DNA from: Hoplostethus atlanticus
Lineage: Eukaryota > Chordata > Actinopteri > Trachichthyiformes > Trachichthyidae
NCBI GenBank assembly: GCA_034670405.1
Contig: JAXDDX010000212.1
Span: forward strand, 62,001 to 126,000
Length of the DNA stretch: 64,000 nucleotides
Reading direction: 5' to 3'
The position numbers and the translations under genes were made by a program. A model generated the notes under the pieces. It ran no database searches and was not told the DNA's origin. It worked only from the letters and a program-made list of their open reading frames with translations. Shown in pieces: positions 48,160 through 60,200 of this stretch; the first letter of the stretch is position 1, and the number at the start of each line of letters is the position of its first letter.

Positions 48160-50160
48160 CCAGTTGTTGTTTCTTTAAAATAAATGTTAAAACAAACTCA
48201 TACGCCTCAAAATGTATACACTTAACTTACTTGAATCTGAGGAAACTGAAACGATTATTCTTCTAGTTTAGACACGAGAGCGCTAGGCAGCCATATTGGA
48301 GGTCGGCTCTGAACAGCTGATCGTGTTTCTAAACGCCTCAACAGAATTGAATCTTCATGGTTCATTTCTGTCTGTTTCTACTGACCTGATCATTTCATCA
48401 CTGATACATCTGATTGATTTAGTGTTTAGATCATGTAGCTTGTTAGCTAGCTAACCATCACTGTCTTGTTGTTAACACATCTGGTTAGCACGCTAGCTAA
48501 CGTATCTAGTAGAAGCTAGCATTAGCAGTGGCTAGTCGTCCCATGTTAACAGTAACTAAACTAGCCTGCTGGCTAGTTAGCTAGCTACCAGTTAGTTCAG
48601 GTTAACTAGCTGACTCTTCTCCAGCTCCAACTCAGAGTGTTTTGGAGTAGAGACTAGGGCTAAAGACAAGACAGTTTACTGAGTCACAGTAACCTACATT
48701 TGGAGACAAATCTACCTGATCACACTGATCACTTTTACTGAGAACGTTACTGGATGATCTACAGACACACCACAACAACCTGGTTCAGACAGTCAACTGG
48801 TTCTAGATGGTTCTGATAGATTTACACATTATTTGGACAGTTAATTCTCCACTGGACCTCCAAGATGGCGCCAGACATGGTAGCTTTGAGATTGGTGACC
48901 AACTGCAAAGCCCCCACTGGAGTTAAAACAGCATCCACTATCTACAGAAGTCTCTGTATCTCCAAAGGTTTGTATTTCCAACTACATGCATCAGAACTTG
49001 AACAAATAAAAGCTGATTTTTATTGCCTCCATGTGTGATCGCTGTAAACAGGGAAAACACTGATGCTGCAACTGGTGAAATATGGTTGAAAATATCAACT
49101 TTTTAGACTGCGTGGCCACAAATACCCCTCCTCTAAGCCTCGATTACTGGTTAATTGTTTTATTTTGTTCTCATCATCTTCCTGTGCTGCTCCTGTGGTC
49201 CGGATGAGGAGAACCAGTCCCAGATGTGATGCCAGTTTGTGCTTGGCATCAGGATGTGTAACTCTGAGGTTTCTATCTGTCATTCAGCATGTGGATATTC
49301 AGTTAACAGTCATATTGTGTTACTATTCTATTATTTATCAACCTCAATCTGAAGTTAGGACATTTTTAATATGCTTTACAGAATACCAGTGAGCACAGAT
49401 GGAGCTTAAAACCGGAGCCAAGTCATACAATAAAATGTGTTAAATAACATCTAGAGTCCACAGCTCGCCCACTTCCTGATTTCCCCCCCGTTAGTTTTAA
49501 CTAAGTTGTGTTTATATATATTTTCTTAACTGTGTGTTTTGTATTACATGCCTTGCTGCTTCCATTAAACTCACTAAGCAGGTCACAGCTATGATCCAGT
49601 ATTGATTTCATCTGTTCAAGCCACTTCAGTTACAGAGGAGAGGACATGGGCTAAAGAGTGTTTTAAATGTGTAAAAGAGTCAAACTAACATTGTGAATAA
49701 TATGTTATTTTTGCGGTCATCAGTTTCTGAACAAGACAGGATTTAAAGGTTTCTGCTTTGTGTTGTGTGGCCGGTATACCTCATCCAAGCAATATAACGT
49801 AGCTCCTTGTGTTGAATAAACTGCCATTTTTATGACCAAGTAGTTTCTTTGACACCTCTATGATCTTTCTGGGTAGAGCGAGGCAGGGTTAGGGGTTCAA
49901 TTCCCACTGGGGCCACCAATGCTTAAAGTGTACTCTTTATTTATTGTGATATCAGCCAACACTAAACCTTCATTATACTCATAAGATTTTACAATGAGGT
50001 CTTAACAGGTTTCAAGGTGTTTTCAAGGTGTGAGGGTGATGAAACACTCAACTAACAAAAACACCAAAATTGCAGTTACGTGGTTTCCCCAACAGCAGCG
50101 GTGCGTTATATTTAGTAATAAATGTTCAGGAGTCTTACAACAAAATAAAACACAACAACT
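48160..50160. other. Intergenic region between lgr5 and zfc3h1
   Basis: No gene seen. The stretch 48280-48900 is repeat-like: it starts with gccatattggaggtc, is rich in ttagctagc motifs, and ends with ctccaagatggcgccag. A tRNA-B-box-like string (ggggttcaattcccac) is at 49892-49907. Confidence 0.5.
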
Positions 50161-50169
50161 TCTTTACTT

Positions 50170-51128
50170 TAGAAAATAATTTAATAAACATTTGAATCCA
50201 ACATACAAAACAACAGTGGAAGGACTTTAACTCTCCTCTGCTTGCTAATACTCTTTAATCATTATATAATAGCATTTTGACAAAAAGAAAAAAGACAAAA
50301 ATTGCACATGAGAACATGTTAGCGGTCCTGACTGTCTCGTCTCTGACTACTAGTAATGGGTTTAAAGGGCCTTCCCCGTTGGTCGGCTGGCAGAGGACAG
50401 TCACAGCGTTCATCAGTCTCTGTGGCAGTCTCACAAATACAAGGGACAATGGAAAGGCCAAATAGAAAACTAGCAGGCAGCCATGCTCCACATGGACTTC
50501 AATTTTCAGTTTTTTTTTTTTTTTTCCTTGATCAGTTAAACAAAATGGTGACATGAAAGTCAATCTCTTTCCTTGGGAGACATCGTGACAAAGACAATCG
50601 TAACGTACAGTTGTTGCAGCATCACTACAGGGGGAAAACATCCTTTAAAACACAAAGGGTATTAAACACCACAGTGAGATGTCACGGTCCATCCCAACGC
50701 CAACCCCGGGTAAAAAGAAGAAAAAAAGGGGGGGTGGGAATAAAATCCAACTTAAAAGTGACAGCACGAAAAAAAAAAAAAAAATAGGGAACACGTAAAT
50801 TAAAAACAGGGGGAAAAGGCAAGACTGTGTCACTTAGCAGGGTCTATACTTACGTACACGATGTAAGGTGATATAAGCCCAGAGAGTTTTGGACATTCGA
50901 GGGAGTTCATTGGCCTCCATGGTGAGCGTTCCTTGCTGTCTGGCGCCCCCTGGCCTATGAAGACGGCGCTGCAGCGGGGGGAGGCAGCCGACCAGGCCAG
51001 CCCCCGTCTCTGTCTTACCTAGGCAGTGGCCGTCTGATTAAGAATGAGTGAATAAGCTAGCGCCAACCTCACGTTTCTCTTTTTATTTTTCTTGGCGAGA
51101 GGGTCGACCTGAGGAACGGTAGTGAGCA
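50170..51128 (-). other. Probable zfc3h1 3' UTR
   Basis: No open frame of note. Two poly(A) signals are possible on the minus strand: AATAAA at about 51095-51090, only 34 nt after the stop, and ATTAAA at about 50187-50182, which would give a UTR of about 1 kb. Poly-T and poly-A runs lie at 50511-50527 and 50768-50785. Confidence 0.45.
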
Positions 51129-51266
51129 TCACTGATCCTCTCCCTGCGTTCTGCCCGGGCCTAAATTTAGGGGCTCACTTAGCCTCACTCCCACCTCTTG
51201 ACACTTGTCAACAAGTTTCCTCAGTTTATCTGTTTTACCTCCCTCAGCAGCTTCAAACAGCAGACG
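51129..51266 (-). CDS. zfc3h1: zfc3h1 last coding exon
   Basis: Encodes RLLFEAAEGGKTDKLRKLVD, CQEVGVRLSEPLNLGPGRTQ and GEDQ, then a stop at 51131-51129. The acceptor follows a long pyrimidine tract (TCTCTCTCTTTTCCCCCTTT). Human ends similarly, with GEASEGGKTDNLRKLV-like sequence. Confidence 0.92.
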   Translation of the reverse strand, partial: RLLFEAAEGGKTDKLRKLVDKCQEVGVRLSEPLNLGPGRTQGEDQ

Positions 51267-54200
51267 CTGGAAAGGGGGAAAAGAGAGAGAGGGAGGGGAG
51301 GGGCAGGGGGGGAGGAGGGAGGAGGGAAGGGCAGCAGGTGAACATGCGTGTATAGTCTGGTGCAACAACAAAAACTAAAAAAAGTCACATTTGTTATGGA
51401 TGTGTTTGAGTGTCGTGAGTGTGAAGAGAAACTGAGGGGGCAAATTACATCTTTCCAAAGGACGGCACACAGTGGAAGGTTTTGGAGGGCTTGCTGATAG
51501 AGAAGTCGCACCTACAAAAATAAAAAAATAACAAGGGAGGGAAAAAACAAAACAAAAGACCAAACGCCGGAGCAGTGTGTCAGTTCAGCAGAGGACAAGG
51601 ACAGGAACAAACAAAGAGCGTGGAATGAAGTCAGAGGTTTAGTCATCCTACAAACAACCAGGTTTTCCACCACACCGCCAGACTTTACACTTTTGACAAA
51701 AAGCCTGTAGGGGAAAAAATAAGATGCAACATAATGATCACGGACCGGCTGGTAAGGTAGGTGATGGAAAACCAAGAAAGCCACACTGACAGACGGGAAG
51801 TCAGGACAGATTCTAGATCAGATCCTTCTGGCTGGGTGCTCTGCCAGCATCTGCAGCCCCACTCGCAAAAACATCCCATGAAAAACATGAGAACAGCATT
51901 TAAAAAAATAAAGACCTGACATCAGTTCTACAGTTTTTAATCGATGGCTGCATGCTGACAGGGCGTCACTCCTCCATCTAAATGATCTCAGCTACACTGA
52001 CTTCATCCCCGCCTCCCCATCCCCTTCGTCACTAACTCACCTCAGATCGCTCCTTTAGCTCCCTCTCCACAGCTATTGCTCTGCCGGGAAACACAGCAGA
52101 AAGAGTCCGTCAGCGTCGCGCCGGGGAAACTCCCACAGCTAGCAGGCACACAAACTGACCCCCAGCCTTCATGTTCTCTTCCTGTCTGTTGTACTTTTTA
52201 CTTTTTACGTGCAGATTAAAAAACACTTGAGTAAGAAAAGGCTGAGGGATGTTTTCTTTTGTTTCTCTTGTGTTGTTCAGCAGGAGGAGAGAAATCTTGG
52301 ACTTACATTTTCCAGTTGGCCAAACACTTTGGAGCGCTACTGCTCAACATCCTGGCCTGGAATTTCAGATGTTCAATGTTTCCGTCATGCCACTCTTGGT
52401 GCAGCAACCTATACGGCGACAGATCAACACTAACCAGGTGGACAGGACCCCCAGACGACGTGTCAACAACCTACCAGGCTAGCTTTATTTGTGAAGGCAT
52501 GCAGACGGTATGTCACCAAGACAGATTCCTGTGGTGGAGAGCGGTTCTGTACCTCAGGCCCAGTTCACAGTTATTGGGCATGGCGTATCGCAGCCTCTCC
52601 AGGACAAGGGCATGCTGGGACTGCGGCAGGCAGCTCAGATAGTGACTCACCACCTGAAGATCCAATGAAGAGCGAGTGAATGAGTAACATCCCTTCCCTC
52701 AACTACTACTGTCGAGGTGCCCAACCAGTAGAAGACTGGCTGTACTGGGAAGCTCCCAGTGGTTAACACTAGAAGACTGGTTGTACTGGGAAGCTCCCAG
52801 TGGTTAGCACTAGAAGACTGGTTGTACTGGGAAGCTCCCAGTGGTTAACACTAGAAGACTGGTTGTACTGGGAAGCTCCCAGTGGTTAACACTAGAAGAC
52901 TGGTTGTACTGGGAAGCTCCCAGGTGAGAATGTGTTGAACTGTATGAGTATGAAACAGGATGTTGCTGAAAAGAATAAAAAATAAAAAGCACAATAACCT
53001 CATGTATTATAATATACTAATATATAAAATATATAAGCTTAACACACACAAACCATTACAATTGCATTAGCATGCTTTTAGAAAATCAGAGCTTCTTCCT
53101 GGTCTGTGAACGCACCACGCACCGACCTAGAGCTGCTCATGTTGTGTGACTTCTACTGAGGTTTCTCTGAGTGGGTTCCCCTCATGCAGGACCGTCAGGG
53201 TCTGGAGGCCTGAGGAGGCCTGAGGAGACCTGAGGAGACTCCTCCCCCCCCCCCCCCCCACCACAGAGCCTGGCTCTCCTAGAGATGCTCCTGACCACCT
53301 ACTAACAGAAAGAAGCCTGACGCCCAGCAGAGCCAGAGTTGCCTTGCCTTGTTATGGAAGCGGTAGCAGCTCCTGTACTGCGCTGGGCTGAAGGGAACCT
53401 CCAGCCGAGACGGGACGGTCCCCAGACAGCGCTGGACCAGATCTGAGAACAGCCTGGACTGGCTGCTGGCCGAGCCAGCCTGCTGACTGCTGCTGAAGAG
53501 GAGATAACTGGAGAGAGGAGAGACGGAGTTCAACCCAACCTGTTCCAACATGAGATCAGCATCATAGAAATGTGACTCCTACTAGGTAGTGGTTAATATT
53601 AGACTTATTATGGTCTTAGTATTAAAGACCATTATAAAAATAACATTTTATATATTAGTGTTGCGCAACACAATGAGATCCAACAAATAGAAAAGTGACT
53701 CTCATACAATTAGAACAGTCATGGTACATTTTAAAGTAGGTATATATAGTAATAGTATATTTATATAGTAAGTGACAAAATAACACTTTTACAAACTGCA
53801 TCTCGTTTTTTTGAATGGATATATGATTCTGATTAGATGCTTCATTTAAAGTATTGACCATTAACACTTAACATTTAACAACACATAACATGTCGGTATG
53901 AAACAACAGGTCTCTGAATCCTGAGCTGCAGCTCGACGTGCTACTCACTCCATCCAGAGCTTCTGAAGCGCGTCCCGCTGCATGGCCGAGCCCAGCGCCC
54001 GCTCAAACGCGTCCGTCGTCTCTTCTACTGTCCCATGCAGCCACTGCCAGCGGCTGGGGGAAGGGACACTAGTTGGACAACTACATTTATATTTCAAGCA
54101 TTTAGGTAAAAAGTTAGTGTCTTACTTTCAGGGACTTCAACAGGACACATTAGCTGTAGTGATCAAACCTGTGACCTTCTGGTTACAGTCCATCCATACA

Positions 54201-57200
54201 TGACAGACTTCACTTTCTTCCAGTATATTGAAACTGTTACCTGCTGTGCAGTAACAGAGAGAACAGAGCGGCAGAGCGGCACCCACCAGTGGACCAGATG
54301 GAGGTACGCCATCTGGTGGCCGAGCTGCTCCTGAAGGTCCTTCTTGATGATCGGACCTCGGAGGATCTGCTCGGTGGGGATGCCCAGCATGTGCCTGCCA
54401 ACAACACAGAGATCACTCAACCACAACTCAACTACCTTCATGCTTTTTCCATCCTGTCCCGTGAGATTCTGTTTTATGGGATGCACTCTGGAGGAGAGTC
54501 TTGCTGCGAGCTGAATCTCCCATTAGGGATCAATACGTTGGACCTACCGCAGAACGTCAACCGGCTGCTTCTGACTCTGTTCGTCCTCACAGAGAGACAG
54601 GATGAATCCTCGGAACAACGGGACGATGGCGCTCGACTTCTCCTGTGGACGAGGACAACAGGAAGACCTGCTGTAAGACTCTTGTACAGTTTAGGATCCA
54701 GAGTGAGTTACTATGAGGGCAACGGGAGAATAAGCTTGAATTCATATTGCAAGCAACCAATAATAAGCAGTACAAGGGTCAGAGCACTGACAATAGATGT
54801 GACAAAACAACCCAGAATGATTGTGTATGTGAGAGAAATGGTCTTTTCAAGGTGGGAGGTAGAGGAGGAAGACATGGGAGGGGGGGAGGTTTCAGCAACT
54901 CTGCTGTCCTGACTGAGGTGAAACCAAAAACATTTTTATTTATGAAGTTAAAATAAACTGTGACTCAACTGCAGCAAATATTACTTGTTAAATGTTCCCA
55001 CATGTAGGGACAAAGTTTATTCCACAACATGAAGCTCTCCCAGGCTGGTTACTGAGCCACGTACTGCCACCCACCTACTGTGTTAACAACCGAGCTCACC
55101 TGAGCCATGAGGAACTTGCAGGAGTGGTAGAAGACCTCGGCGTTGTTGGGACACTCTGCCAGGGCGTGAAGCCACATGCTGACCGCCTGGTCGCCGTCTC
55201 CTTTCCCCATGTGGAGGTCCGCCAGGACGTCCCGCAGCGTGCAGGACTCGGGGCAAAGCTCCAGCAGGGACTCACACAGCTGAATACCCACATCGAACCT
55301 TCAGGGGCCACAGGAGAACATCTCTGAGTACAGGGTGGATGTTGCCATGAAGGACAACCACAACATGAACAGCAGCAGGCGGCTCACCGTTGCAGGAGTT
55401 TATTGAGGAAGATGAGGTTGGTGTGGAGAGGCATGCAGGCCAGCGTCCTCTCGCCCTGCGACAGAGTCTCATCGCTGCACTGTTGGATGGCATCTAGCAG
55501 GAGAAAGCAACATCATCAGCAAACAGAGGACAGCGTTTCCTCTGTAGTAGGGCTGCATCCCATATCCCATCCCCCCCACATTGAGCACTGTTCAGTTCTA
55601 TAGATACTTCACATGGGGTGTCATCAGCAGCATAATAAGCCGTGATAAAAAGAATTAACAAGATATCAAACTCTGGAAATGTGACTGATTCACATCTTGC
55701 CATGTTCCAAGGTGTGCAGCCGTTCCCGTTCGGCTAGCGTCGTACCTTGGAACAGAGCGGTGAGGATGTCCGGCGGCGTGCTGATGTCCTGCGGCGTCCT
55801 CCAGGGCAGCTGGAAGGGCTCCCTGCTGACCAGCCTGGAGGGGCTGGAGTCGGCCGGGTTGTACAGGCTGGACGGCAGGCGGTCGAACTCCGTCAGGTGG
55901 ATGAAGGAGAGCCAGACCAGGGCCCGGTCGCTCACCGTCAGGTGGTCAGCGATGCTCCTCTCATTGGCCGATTTCAAGGCGTTCTGGAACAAGCAGAGAC
56001 GCAAACAGCTATTTTAGTGATAACTGATCCCACAGCAGATATTTCTGGTGCTGGTAGGAATTGGGACAACTGACAGGACGGTGACAGGACAGGTCTCTCT
56101 AACCACTAGGCGACCCAACTGACAACCAACTAATAATTATGGACTGAAACATGTTGATTCAACTGTTTTGTTGTTTCTCAGACACAAAAAAGTAACATGG
56201 GAATTTATATTTTCATCACGACAACGTATCCAATGAAATGAGTTGTTAGCACTGCAACCTGCACCAGAACCAGAACTGGGATGCACACGGAGTAAAACCT
56301 TCAGTAAGCCTCACACACTACTGCTGCATGAAAATGCACAGGTGGGTTTAATTACATGGGTGTAAGTAAAGGTGTGCTTTCCAGGATGTGTTTGTTTGGT
56401 CTCTGGATCTTCGATCACGTGATATTTCACCTGTAAGATGCCCAGGGCGCTCTCCATCCTGCCGGTGAACAGGTTGAGGTCGACTCGGTACAGCAGCGCC
56501 TCCATGAGCTGGAAGGAGAGTTTCTCTGTGGCGCCAGGAGACGCCACGGTGAGGAGATACTGCAGGAGGCGGTCGCAGACGTAGTCCTTCCCCTCGAAGG
56601 AGCTCTCCAAGTTCAGATACTGGGGAGAAACCATCACTGGACGTAAGAAACCGAAACTGAGACATCGATCAGATAGAACGGCCTTATTCTAGTATTAACC
56701 TGTTTTAACCTCTGAAAAAGTATTATTGTACACAACAGTAATAAGAGTACTTAATGAAACCTTCTAATAGATAAAGTACATACAAGAGTATAACAACTAG
56801 GGTTGGACCGATAGATTTGTTTTATGGGTACATCGGGTCAATATTGGCCTTTTATTAAATATGGGATCTCGGCCAGTCCAGAGCTTCCTCCCTCCCCTGC
56901 TAGGTTAGAAAGGCTAAAACCTGCAATGACATTTATCCATTTAATGGTCCAATGTTGTTTTGTTTTAAAAGGTCTAATGTATCAGGTGGCGGGTCACCCT
57001 GCCCGTCTCATGATGGAACTAAAAATATATAAAATTCTGCAGAAAACACTGAATACTTTTCATCTCTTAGCATGAAAAAGGTCAAATTCAAAGATATTGA
57101 ATATCTGCAAAAAAGTTCCTGTTGACTTCAGTCTAAAAGAATCGTATCAGCCAGATGGTCGAACCCCAATAACACAATGAGAGTATAATCAAGTTTGTAG

Positions 57201-60200
57201 GTACCCAATTTAGTACATTATGTTTGTACACTTTGTGCTGTTACACCCTCTTAAGTACATTATATTTATATTTTCGTGGTATACCAACATAGTATCGTCT
57301 ACTTCCATCCCTTTTCCAGCATCATCGGTGTCTAATAGCACTCTGACAGGTTAGCACACTGGAATAAAGCCTTTGCAAAGCATAAACTGATGTGAGTCCA
57401 GTAGAAAAGGACCTACACTCCACCACACTTGGCAGTCCGAGGCGTGCTCGACAGCCATCTCACACATCTCCTGTATCTCCTCCCTGCTGCCTCGCCTGGA
57501 GAACAGCGACAGGTAGTGGGTCCAGATCTCCGGGTTGTCACAGTTGTCCTCCAGGGCGCGGGACAGCGTGTTCAAGGCGGCGTCCAGGCATTCGGACGCA
57601 GAGCTGGAGAAGGAAACCACATAGTTGTATTTTTTTTTTTAAAACATCGGAGGAAACGCCTGCATTGCAAGTCAGCAGGAATCAGTAGCCTGCTTACGTT
57701 TCATTCTGACTGAGGTATCTGAAGGCCAGTTTGATCCACAGCTGAGCGTCCCGGGGGCTCTCCAGGACGCTGCTCTCCAGGTTCGATATGTCGTCCGTCT
57801 CGCTGACAAAATAGCGATTATCCTCTGAGGTGACACACACATCCAGGGCAGACAGGCTGGTCTTGGAGCAGTCATCTGCAACAACATGAACAGGCAGTCA
57901 GAGCGTTTTATCTCCAAAGACATCCAGCTGTTCTGAGCTGAAGCGTTGGAGTTTGATGGGACTCCATGAGGGGTCCAAGACTATTCCAAGACATATAGCA
58001 CAACTTCCAGGACCTATATTTGTCTGAGTCTCTGTATTTTCACATTCACAATCAGTTTTAGGTTGTGTGATGTGAATGTCCAGGTCTTATTTCTGCTCCA
58101 ACTATCTCAGGACCGATACGATCAGGACATTTCTGATTTTTCTTCCTCTGAGGGAAGTGGATCCACAAGCAGCCAAGCTTCACATTAAACATCTCATTGG
58201 TTGGCAACGAATTTCCATGACATTTCCATTTTCCAAGGGGAGTAAAGTAAATGTCATCCTCACCATATTTCCCTGACACCAGATCAGCATCTATGTTCTC
58301 ATCCTCGCTGTTCACTGCAGGGCTGGGGTTGGTCTGCCCTGATGGCTTTGGCCTCCACCTCCGGACATCCTTACATGTGGTGAAGGGAGGGACTGCAAAG
58401 GGGAAGGACAAGTTCAGTTTCAAACTGAAAACCCACCGAAAAAAAGTGACACCTAACCTCAGAAAATGATGTAAAAATTGAACGAATTAGGAGACTTTTA
58501 AAAGGTTTGGTTGAAACAAATCACAACATTTTTCCAGTCTGTATAAAATGTATGATGGTGTTAAGTGATGAATTTTAGGAATTGATATATACACTGTTAT
58601 GGAAAAGATGAGAACAGTAGTGTTAAACGAAAGAATGAATCCAAAGCTGATACGGATTACCCACCATGCCGTTTGCTTTCGTTCACTTTGCTCACGAGGA
58701 GGACGGCCTTCTGGTCTATTCCCATGCGGTCCTTGTTTGCACCAAACAGCTTTTTGATATACTTTTCTACAAAACAGACATTACATAAAAAAAATTATAT
58801 TGGAGCTGCAATGTGTTGCAGTGAAAATGTACATGTATGTATTTATATATATGGAGAGAAAACCTAAACCTTCATATAATCAATGTGAAGTTTATTAAAG
58901 GCCAACCTGTAGAAACACTGATGTCCTCGTTGGAGCTGCTCTCTGAACAGCTTATCAGGGACAGGTTGTAGGACAGGATATCCTGGAAAAGCTGGTTTCC
59001 AGTCAAAGTGCAGTTTCTCATGTGTTGCCTGAAGCGCAGACGAAGAGGAACCAGACATTAAACAGTGCAACAGGAAAAGACGTTTGGCGAGGAATCACAA
59101 CGAGGTCTTTCACACTCACCACCGGCAGTCATCATCATTGCAGGTTCCCGTGAGGTCAAACCGACAAAAACACTTTCTCGGTTCTACGGCGTTACTGTAA
59201 GTCACAGAGCTCAGTGATAACTTCTCCTTGGTCCTGTAATACGGACTGAACCTGAGAAAAAAGGACAGAAAACCTTTGAGTCAAAGGACTTCAAATAAAT
59301 CTACGACGAGAGTGAACACCCTGGAGGTGAGGCGTCTACCTGTAAGACCTGAAGACCAGCAGGGGGCTGTGATATGGTCCGAAGGGAACAGGCTTCAGCT
59401 CTGTGCTGCCCGCTGGGCTCGTGATGGTGTCCACATCCGCCGCTATCACCTGCACAGCAAGACAGCGGATATAAAACACACTGAGCATGGTGGGAAGAAG
59501 CAGCAGCTGGCTGTAAGATTAATAAACTACAGGCCAAAGTTTCAAACTGAAATCAAATTTCACTGGATTCCAACGCAACTCAAGAACAAGAAATCAATTT
59601 GTTTAAAGTGAAACTGCTTTGGAAACTAGTCGATTTATTTCACCTTGTTGGCAGATTTTTTTCATTCGTTTTGAGAAAAATAAGATTTAAAGACTGGAGT
59701 GAACTGTTAAGATGTTTTACACAGATGTTTTTCTTTAACTTCAAAGAAAAGCTCCAAGGATCGGCCCTGGGGATTCTGGGTATCACCTTTCCAGCTGGGG
59801 AGTTCTCCACATCCTCTCCCACTCTTTGCAGCTCCCTCAGCAGCAGCTCTCCTAGCAGGGGCTGCAGCTGGTATCTCTGTTTCAGGGCGTCCATGTCCAG
59901 CCCTGCGAACATCTCTGCAGGTCCCGCGGAGCTAGCCGAGGCCTTGGCCGGCTTGGCGGCGCCGTTGCCGTTGTCTTTAGCCGGCGTCGAGCTTAGCAGC
60001 TCCAGTTTGGGCTTGGTGAAGGAGCTGGACTGGCGGAGGGAATGGCGGCGGGTGCCTTTGACGGCGGCGGGGGTGGCAGTGGGTTCGGATTCGTGATCCT
60101 CAGCGATGTCTTCGCTGTCCAGGGTCAGCTTGTCCTGGGTGAGGTCGTGCAGGGAGGGCTGGGGCAGGGGGAAGGGGCTGGAGGGGGGCGGGATCTGGCT

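Noticed and set aside
57672..57923. 83-codon minus-strand frame starting MSLEIKRSD
   Set aside because: Wrong frame of a real zfc3h1 exon; phase to both neighbours and similarity support the frame with SETDDISNLESSVLESP.
58864..59070. 68-codon minus-strand frame with ATHEKLHFDWKPAFPG
   Set aside because: Wrong frame; the spliced zinc-finger exon reads QHMRNCTLTGNQLFQDILSY, which joins in phase on both sides.
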